The position numbers and the translations under genes were made by a program. Below, piece by piece: positions 1 to 4,740 of a stretch of DNA of 10,110 bases; position 1 is the first letter of the stretch, and every line of letters starts with the position of its first letter. The notes below the pieces were generated by a model, which saw only the letters and a program-made list of their open reading frames with translations, searched no databases and was not told where the DNA came from. Source of the DNA: JAVVHH01 sp032249615 (GTDB taxonomy: Bacteria; Pseudomonadota; Alphaproteobacteria; Acetobacterales; Acetobacteraceae); the NCBI GenBank assembly GCA_032249615.1, contig JAVVHH010000131.1, positions 1 through 10,110 of the forward strand, given 5' to 3'.

Positions 1-3
1 CAT
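1..3 (-). CDS. Possible start codon of a further operon gene (runs off window)
   Basis: The first three bases read ATG on the minus strand. They are preceded, in the transcribed direction, by a purine stretch GGGGAAA (17-11) at a spacing suited to a ribosome binding site. The site lies 38 bases past the stop of the histidine phosphatase gene, so it could be the next gene of the same operon. Only the start codon is inside the window, so nothing can be said about the product. Confidence 0.25.
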
Positions 4-41
4 GACGGTGTTTCCCCGGATCGTTGCGTTTGGCTATTAGT

Positions 42-593
42 CTAGCTGCCGCGGGCGGCGTCAAGGCGGATGATGGCGCCGTAGGGGATGCTGCGGGCGA
101 GGGCGTCGGTGAGCTTGAGGCCGGTGGCGATGTGGAGGAGGCACTGGATCGGGCCGGCGTGGGTCAGGATCAGGGTGGTGTCTTCGGAGCTGGCGAGGCG
201 GGTCCAGGCGTGGCGGAGGCGGCGGGCCATGGCGGCGCCGCTCTCGCCGCCGCCGGGGGCGACGTTCACCGGGTCGGTCTCCCACGCGATGGTTTCGGCG
301 CGAGGGAGCGAGGCCCAGGGCTGGCCTTCCCAATGCCCGTAATCCTGGTCGGTCAGCCGGTCGTCGGCATGAAGCACGGCGCCGGTGCGGGTGGCGATGA
401 TCTGGGCGACGGAGAGGGCGCGCTGGAGCGGGCTGCTGACGATGCGGTCGATCGGCTCGTCGAGCAGGGCCATGAGCTTGTCGGCGCCGGTTTCGGCCGG
501 TTCGGCGAGGGCGACGTCGGTGCGGCCGTAGCAGAGGCGGGCGCCGGGCAGCGGCCGCGGGTGGCGCGCGGCCAGGATGAGGCCGCGGGCCAC
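42..593 (-). CDS. Histidine phosphatase family protein, CobC (alpha-ribazole phosphatase)-like
   Basis: A cytoplasmic phosphomonoesterase of 183 residues, a normal length for small members of the branch-1 histidine phosphatase superfamily. Visible catalytic features are R10-H11 (the phosphorylated histidine, here followed by Pro rather than the usual Gly), the CYGRTD segment at 21-26, SSPLQRA at 53-59 with R58, GHWEG at 86-90, GGGES at 114-118 and the second histidine in LTHAG (H145). The RHPxP...CYGRTD arrangement is the one seen in CobC-like members, which remove phosphate from alpha-ribazole phosphate in cobalamin assembly. Many paralogues act on other substrates and no cobalamin gene is visible, so the substrate stays open. 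Asp82 stands where many members have the proton-donor Glu. The start is GTG, two bases after the TGA of the upstream gene, with no clear Shine-Dalgarno sequence, which suggests translational coupling. It is the last complete gene of a three-gene operon. Confidence 0.88.
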   Translation of the reverse strand: MARGLILAARHPRPLPGARLCYGRTDVALAEPAETGADKLMALLDEPIDRIVSSPLQRALSVAQIIATRTGAVLHADDRLTDQDYGHWEGQPWASLPRAETIAWETDPVNVAPGGGESGAAMARRLRHAWTRLASSEDTTLILTHAGPIQCLLHIATGLKLTDALARSIPYGAIIRLDAARGS

Positions 594-595
594 GC

Positions 596-1240
596 TCAGC
601 GGCCGAACAGGCGGGAGAGCAGGCCGGTCCTGGCGGGCGCGCGTTGGCCGTGGGTGACGTGGGGGGTGCGGGCGGGGGGACGGAGCGCGCTGCTGATGGC
701 GTAGCGGGCGGTGTCGCCGGCGGCGATGCGCGCGCGCTGGAAGTCGAGGATGCGGCGCTGGTCCTCGTCGAGGCCGGTGAGGCTCGCCGCTTCGGCCTCG
801 GCTTCGGCCAGGGCGCCGGCCCTGCGGAGGATGTCGATCCGGCGGAGGGGGTCGCCAGTCCAGATGGCGGCGGCGCGGCGGCGGAGGGCGGTGGCGTCGT
901 GTCCTTCGTCTTCCTGGCGCCAGGCGGCTTGGAGGATGGCTTCGGCGGCGGCGGCCGGGTCGCCGGTTGCGGCGGCGAGGATGGACCAGCGGAGGAAGCG
1001 GTCGGGTTCGGCGGCGTAGTCGTCGCGGCGGACGATCGGGGCGGCGGAGGCGGGCAGGGCGGCGAGATCGGGGGCGGCGGCGCCGCAGCCGGGGCAGAGG
1101 GCGACCCAGCGGCCGAGGGGGGAGCGGGCGGGCTCGCCGGGCCGGCCGTCGAGATCGGGGGCGAGTTCGGCGGCGGGCGCGCGGAAGGGTGGGCGGCAGC
1201 GCGTGCCGCAGATGCCGCAGGCGGGAGGCGCGGCCGTCAC
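596..1240 (-). CDS. Hypothetical two-CxxC (zinc-ribbon-like) protein with an alpha-helical C-terminal half
   Basis: I do not recognise a named family. The 214-residue product opens with a cysteine cluster CGICGTRC (C8, C11, C15) and has a second knuckle CPGC (C49, C52). The two CxxC pairs 38 residues apart look like a zinc ribbon. From about residue 70 the protein is Ala/Glu/Arg-rich and predicted helical, with segments around 82-110, 114-130, 133-155 and 158-180 that resemble TPR-like helix pairs. It ends in a basic, Pro-rich tail. There is no signal peptide or membrane segment, so it should be cytoplasmic. The start is taken as GTG at 1240-1238, which overlaps the aminotransferase stop as GTGA. 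The frame stays open further upstream, but that part lies antisense-free inside the aminotransferase gene in another frame and has the low-complexity Arg/Pro look of a shadow. It probably depends on translational coupling to the gene before it and, through the 2-base gap after it, with the phosphatase. Confidence 0.75.
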   Translation of the reverse strand: MTAAPPACGICGTRCRPPFRAPAAELAPDLDGRPGEPARSPLGRWVALCPGCGAAAPDLAALPASAAPIVRRDDYAAEPDRFLRWSILAAATGDPAAAAEAILQAAWRQEDEGHDATALRRRAAAIWTGDPLRRIDILRRAGALAEAEAEAASLTGLDEDQRRILDFQRARIAAGDTARYAISSALRPPARTPHVTHGQRAPARTGLLSRLFGR

Positions 1241-2379
1241 CGCGCCTGCAGCCCGGCGCGGAGGCGCTGCATGGCCCGCTCCATCCGCGGCCGGGCTTGG
1301 GCGAAGCAGAGGCGCAGGTAGCCCTCGCCGCCCTGGCCGAAGGCGATGCCGGGGGCGAGGGCGACGCCGTGGTCGGCGATGAGGCGGAGCGCGAGGGAGA
1401 GGCTGTCGGTCAGGCCGTCGACGCCGATGAAGGCGTAGAAGGCGCCATCGGGCGGCGAGAGGCGGATACCGTTCAGGCCCTCGAGGCCGGCGAGGGCCAT
1501 GGCGCGGCCCTCGGCGCAGTGGGCGCGGAAGCGGTCGACGAAGGCGGTGTCGGCGAGGGCGGCGCGAGCGCCGGCTTGGGCGAAGGGCGGGCTGCCGCTC
1601 TGGGTGACCTCGACGATCTCGGAGACGGCGTCGCGGGCGCCTTCGGGCAGCACCATCCAGCCGAGGCGCCAGCCGGTCATTGCCCAAGCCTTGCTGAAGC
1701 TGTTGCAGATGATGACGCGATCGTCGGGGCTCGCGACGTCGAGCAGGGAGGGGGCGGCGGGGCGGCCGTCATAGACGAGGCGGGAGTAGACCTCGTCGGA
1801 GATGAGCCAGACGCCGTGGCGGCGGCAGAGGTCGAGGATGGCGGCGAGTTCGGCGTGGGTGGCGGTCCAGCCGGTGGGGTTGTTGGGCGAGTTGAGGACG
1901 AAGGCGCGGGCGCCGTCGAGGAGGGTCTCGAGGCGGTCGAGGTCGAGGCTGAAGCGGCCGTCGGGGGTGGCGTCGAGGTCGATGATGGACAGGGTGGCGC
2001 CGCGGAGGCGGGCGGCGTTGGCCGGGTTGGGCCAGGCCGGGCCGTGCAGCACGACGCGGTCGCCGGCGCGGACGGTGGCGGCGAGGGCGACGTTGACGGC
2101 GGTCATGCCGGAGCTGGTCACCTGGATGCGGGTTTCGGTGACGGGGGCTGCGTGGAGGGCGGTGAGGTGGTCGGCCAGGTCCTGGCGGAGGGCGGGGACG
2201 CCGCGGACGTCGGGGTAGAGCGCGTCCCCGCGGCCGATGGCCTCGATCATGGCGGTGGCGGCCGATGGCGGGAAGGGCTGGTCGCTCTCGCCGAAGCAGA
2301 GGAATTCGGTGTCGGGGCGCGCGAAGGCGGCGCGGGCGACGGTGATGATGCGGGAGGGTTCGAGGGCTGCGATGTCCAT
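1237..2379 (-). CDS. Pyridoxal-phosphate-dependent class I/II aminotransferase
   Basis: A fold-type I PLP enzyme of 380 residues, the usual length for aspartate aminotransferase-like proteins; it moves an amino group between an amino acid and a 2-oxo acid in the cytoplasm. Conserved points are all present: SSGMTA at 89-94 (cofactor phosphate-binding region), NNPTG at 166-170, SDEVY at 194-198 with D195 pairing to the pyridine nitrogen, SFSKAWAMTGWRLGW at 227-241 with K230 as the Schiff-base lysine, and R356 in YLRLCF as the carboxylate-binding arginine. The substrate cannot be read from the sequence; aspartate, aromatic or alanine-type donors are all possible. The start chosen is the ATG at 2379. 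The frame stays open upstream only to a TTG at 2439, and the extra 20 residues are unlike family N-termini. It is the first gene of the operon and overlaps the next one by four bases (GTGA). Confidence 0.92.
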   Translation of the reverse strand: MDIAALEPSRIITVARAAFARPDTEFLCFGESDQPFPPSAATAMIEAIGRGDALYPDVRGVPALRQDLADHLTALHAAPVTETRIQVTSSGMTAVNVALAATVRAGDRVVLHGPAWPNPANAARLRGATLSIIDLDATPDGRFSLDLDRLETLLDGARAFVLNSPNNPTGWTATHAELAAILDLCRRHGVWLISDEVYSRLVYDGRPAAPSLLDVASPDDRVIICNSFSKAWAMTGWRLGWMVLPEGARDAVSEIVEVTQSGSPPFAQAGARAALADTAFVDRFRAHCAEGRAMALAGLEGLNGIRLSPPDGAFYAFIGVDGLTDSLSLALRLIADHGVALAPGIAFGQGGEGYLRLCFAQARPRMERAMQRLRAGLQAR

Positions 2380-2670
2380 TGGGTGCTGTTTGCCTGGGCG
2401 AGCCGGGCTCTGGCAAGCGGGTTTGTGTCGATATCGCAAGTAAATCAGTGCGTTAGGGCGGATTTGGCGTCAGTTTTCTTTACAAACCAACTCAGCACGC
2501 TTGCGACATGCCGGACAAAAGTATGGTGAAACAAAGGCTTCCAACTTCGGCACGCAATGTGCATTCGTTCGGTTTGCGAAGTTTTCGCCGGCGGTTCGCC
2601 GGGTTCAGTTCGTGCCGGACGAGGTCCCCCCACCTCGTCATGGCGAGTGACGGCTTGATGGAGCACGAAG
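2380..2670. other. Spacer between divergent genes, less GC-rich than its flanks
   Basis: This 291-base gap must carry the promoters of the leftward aminotransferase operon and the rightward PEP-CTERM gene. It holds several A/T-rich stretches (for example 2471-2490 and 2516-2531) that stand out against the flanks. I see no convincing -35/-10 pair; TTGCGA (2501-2506) with TATGGT (2522-2527) is possible but the 15-base spacer is short. A compact palindrome CCGGCG-GTT-CGCCGG lies at 2588-2602, and a stronger one at 2618-2639 is listed separately. No coding potential is evident. Confidence 0.5.
2618..2652 (+). promoter_or_regulatory. Leader hairpin with an overlapping alternative stem upstream of the PEP-CTERM gene
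   Basis: GACGAGGT (2618-2625) and ACCTCGTC (2632-2639) are perfect reverse complements around a loop of six C residues. A second stem, CGTCA (2636-2640) with TGACG (2648-2652), uses part of the right arm of the first, so the two cannot form together. The structure ends 8 bases before the GGAG ribosome binding site of the next gene. It could be a transcription-factor dyad in DNA or an RNA leader that affects translation. No T-tract follows, so an intrinsic terminator is unlikely. Confidence 0.4.
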
Positions 2671-3240
2671 ATGAAATTAAGGGCAGGACTCGCCGTTGCT
2701 GCGGCATTCGTGGGCTTGTCGGCGAGCGCCTATGCGCTTCCGATCACCGGTTCATTTCAGTTCCAGGCGGCTGCGACACCGGTCAATGCCGGGGTGACGA
2801 TCGACATGGCGAGCGGGCTGAACTTCGGCAGCGTCAGCAATTTCAGCGCGAGCCCGGCCGGTTCGGCCATCGGGGCGCTCGGGTCGTGCGCGGCCAATTG
2901 CGGGACGATCAACAGCATCGCAAACCTGAACAATTTCAGCAAGGTCGTCCCGCTGTTCACGCTGAACAACGGGCTGAGCTTCGACCTGACCAGCCTGTCC
3001 ACGAGCCCGATCCGTGTCGCGGCAGCCAACGGGGTGTTGGCGTCGCTGTCGGTTTCGGGCACCGGGACGTATCACCTGGCCGGGTTCAACGACACGTTCG
3101 GCAGCTTCACGATCACGACGACCGGGACGAATACGTATGTGTCGTTGGCCATGGGTCAGGCGATCCCGGAACCGGCGTCGCTGGTGCTGGTCGGCGGCTC
3201 GCTCGCGGCATTGGGAATGGTTCGCCGCCGGCGCGCGTGA
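2671..3240 (+). CDS. PEP-CTERM sorting domain-containing exported protein
   Basis: A 189-residue exported protein. The N-terminus is a classic signal peptide: MKLR followed by a hydrophobic stretch to about residue 19, with likely cleavage after A-Y-A at 20-22. The body is rich in Ser, Thr, Asn and Gly, has one cysteine pair (C73, C77) that could form a disulfide, and resembles no domain I can name. The C-terminus is a full PEP-CTERM tripartite signal: PEPAS at 166-170, a hydrophobic transmembrane stretch at about 171-184, and a terminal RRRR cluster at 185-188. In known systems this tag is cut by exosortase (EpsH/XrtA family), and the tagged proteins go to the cell surface or the extracellular polysaccharide matrix. 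No exosortase lies in this window. A GGAG at 2660-2663, 7 bases before the ATG, fixes the start. Codon choice is more mixed than in flanking genes. The next gene also looks extracellular and begins about 100 bases downstream. Confidence 0.9.
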   Translation: MKLRAGLAVAAAFVGLSASAYALPITGSFQFQAAATPVNAGVTIDMASGLNFGSVSNFSASPAGSAIGALGSCAANCGTINSIANLNNFSKVVPLFTLNNGLSFDLTSLSTSPIRVAAANGVLASLSVSGTGTYHLAGFNDTFGSFTITTTGTNTYVSLAMGQAIPEPASLVLVGGSLAALGMVRRRRA

Positions 3241-3292
3241 GTTTCCGCTACAGGCCAGTGGAAGACGAGCTCAACTCCTAGTAGCGTCACTT

Positions 3293-3321
3293 CTCCCGCA
3301 GTCCTCCCCGGGCTGTGGGAG
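3293..3321 (+). terminator. Hairpin without a U-tract between the two surface-protein genes
   Basis: CTCCCGCAG (3293-3301) pairs with CTGTGGGAG (3313-3321) as a 9-bp stem with one G-U wobble and an 11-base loop. It begins about 50 bases after the PEP-CTERM stop codon and ends 21 bases before the next ATG. There is no run of T after it on either strand, so it is not a standard intrinsic terminator. It may stabilise the 3' end of the upstream message or weaken read-through into the next gene. Confidence 0.35.
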
Positions 3322-3342
3322 CAAACAACCGGATAGACAGGC

Positions 3343-4740
3343 ATGACCGTAAGAACTTGGACCGGGACAAATGGTCAGTTTTCCGACTCGACCTGGACGG
3401 GCGGCATTACGCCGCAGCCGGGCGACACCGCGATCATCTCGACGGGCACGGTGCTTGCGACGGGGCTGACGCTCGGGCAGCTGAACATCACCGTGCAATC
3501 CGCGGCGGGCAGCGGCGGGACCTTCGACCTGATCGGCTCGACCGTGACCTCGAGCACGACGCTGACAGTCGCCAATCCGAATGCCTACGGCGCTGGCGTC
3601 GCTCCCGTGCTGCTGATCCAGGACACGTCGACCAACAACGGCGCGATCAACATCACGGGCTCGAACGCTACGGTGGGGTTCCAGTCCTCGACGGCGGGCG
3701 GCTCCGGCACGCTGGTCAACAACGGCTCGATCTTGCTGAACGATGCGTCGCCGCTGTTCCAGCCGGTGGCCGGGTTCGGCACGCCGGTGCTGACGAACAA
3801 CGGCACGATCACGGTGGCCAATCCGGACAAGGTCTATCAGTCGCCGACGTTCGGCCTGACGATCAACGGCACGGGCACGATCGCGGTCGCGGCGAGCGGC
3901 AAGGTCGACTTCGCCGGCGCGGTCGGCAACGGGCAGGTGCTGACGTTCACGGGGGGCGTCAACGCCAACTCGGTCGTTCAGATCGACGCGCCATCGGCGT
4001 TCGGCGCCACGGTGGCGCAGTTCGTGTACGGCGACACGATCACGGTCACGAACACGCCCTACACGCGCTACACCTATACGAGCACGGGCGCGCAGAGCGG
4101 AACGCTGACGCTGTACAACGGCAGCACGGCGACGGGCACGTTGAACCTGGCGGGCAACTACACCGCCGACAAGCTGACGCTTGCGTACAACCAGCTCGAC
4201 AGCACGCATTCGACGCTGGTCATCACGACCAACGTCGTCGACACGACGACCGGGGCCACGTACAGCGGATCGGCGAACGCCGTCTATCGGTTCTTCGACA
4301 CGAAGTATGGCACGCATTTCTTCACCTCCGATCAAGGCGAGAAGAACGCGGTGCTCGCCGGCCGGCCGGACCTGAAGGAAGAGACGAACGGGTTCGGCGA
4401 CGTGTCGCAAAACGATGGCAACGCGGTCGCCGTGTATCGCTTCTTCGATACGAATTTCGGCACGCACTTCTTCACTTCCAGCGCGAGCGAGCGGGACTCG
4501 ATCATCCAGAGCCGTCCGGACCTCACCTATGAGCCGAGCAGCACGTTCTACGAGCACGGCACGGCTCAGACGGGCGACGTGGCGGTTTACCGGTTGTTCG
4601 ATCAGAAGACCGGGACCCAGTTCCTGACGGGCGACCAGGGCGAGTATAAAGGGATCACGACGCCGGGTTCGGCGACGTATCGGGCCGACCTCAAATCCGA
4701 GGGCGTAGCCTTCTACGCGCCGCAGGGCAGCTACACTTAG
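3343..4740 (+). CDS. Thr/Asn/Gly-rich surface-type protein with three C-terminal DUF5648-like repeats and no signal peptide
   Basis: A 465-residue protein. Residues 1-300 are rich in Thr, Ser, Gly, Asn and Val with recurring NNG-x-I and N-G-T-x-T patterns, typical of beta-solenoid or autotransporter-passenger-like extracellular proteins. The opening RTWTG...DSTWTGG...PGDTAII resembles the start of such passengers. Residues 314-465 hold three about 50-residue repeats of the DUF5648 type, each with the core VYRxFDxxxGTxFxT. Two of them show the GTHFFTS form, and the last ends in GVAFYAP. The repeat family has no known activity and is found in exported bacterial proteins. There is no hydrophobic leader, and an in-frame TAG at 3334-3336, two codons before the ATG, rules out a longer N-terminus. 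If it is exported, the route must be leaderless (for example type I), although no RTX GGxGxD repeats are visible. A GGA at 3331-3333 is a weak ribosome binding site. Its stop overlaps the stop of the convergent glycosyltransferase gene. Confidence 0.85.
   Translation: MTVRTWTGTNGQFSDSTWTGGITPQPGDTAIISTGTVLATGLTLGQLNITVQSAAGSGGTFDLIGSTVTSSTTLTVANPNAYGAGVAPVLLIQDTSTNNGAINITGSNATVGFQSSTAGGSGTLVNNGSILLNDASPLFQPVAGFGTPVLTNNGTITVANPDKVYQSPTFGLTINGTGTIAVAASGKVDFAGAVGNGQVLTFTGGVNANSVVQIDAPSAFGATVAQFVYGDTITVTNTPYTRYTYTSTGAQSGTLTLYNGSTATGTLNLAGNYTADKLTLAYNQLDSTHSTLVITTNVVDTTTGATYSGSANAVYRFFDTKYGTHFFTSDQGEKNAVLAGRPDLKEETNGFGDVSQNDGNAVAVYRFFDTNFGTHFFTSSASERDSIIQSRPDLTYEPSSTFYEHGTAQTGDVAVYRLFDQKTGTQFLTGDQGEYKGITTPGSATYRADLKSEGVAFYAPQGSYT
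4282..4737 (+). repeat. Three tandem DUF5648-type coding repeats
   Basis: Three units begin at 4282, 4432 and 4585 (periods of 150 and 153 bases), each opening with V-Y-R and an aromatic FD or LFD core. Units one and two are close at the DNA level across their first 45 bases, differing mainly at third positions. Unit three has diverged (GTQFLTG in place of GTHFFTS). The units follow one another without linkers up to the stop codon. This pattern suggests duplication of a module of about 50 residues followed by divergence. Confidence 0.8.

Noticed and set aside
42..593. Loss of the RHG motif in the histidine phosphatase as a sign of inactivity
   Set aside because: RHP followed by a CYGRTD segment is a known variant among CobC-like members. 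The catalytic Arg and both His residues are present, so the enzyme is probably active.
967..2529. A plus-strand open frame of 520 codons across the aminotransferase gene
   Set aside because: It is antisense to the clear aminotransferase with all PLP motifs. Its translation is low-complexity Gly/Ala/Val/Glu, a common artefact of high-GC codon use.
2508..3281. A plus-strand frame crossing the spacer and the PEP-CTERM gene
   Set aside because: It overlaps the PEP-CTERM gene in a different frame, has no recognisable domain, and its start has no ribosome binding site.
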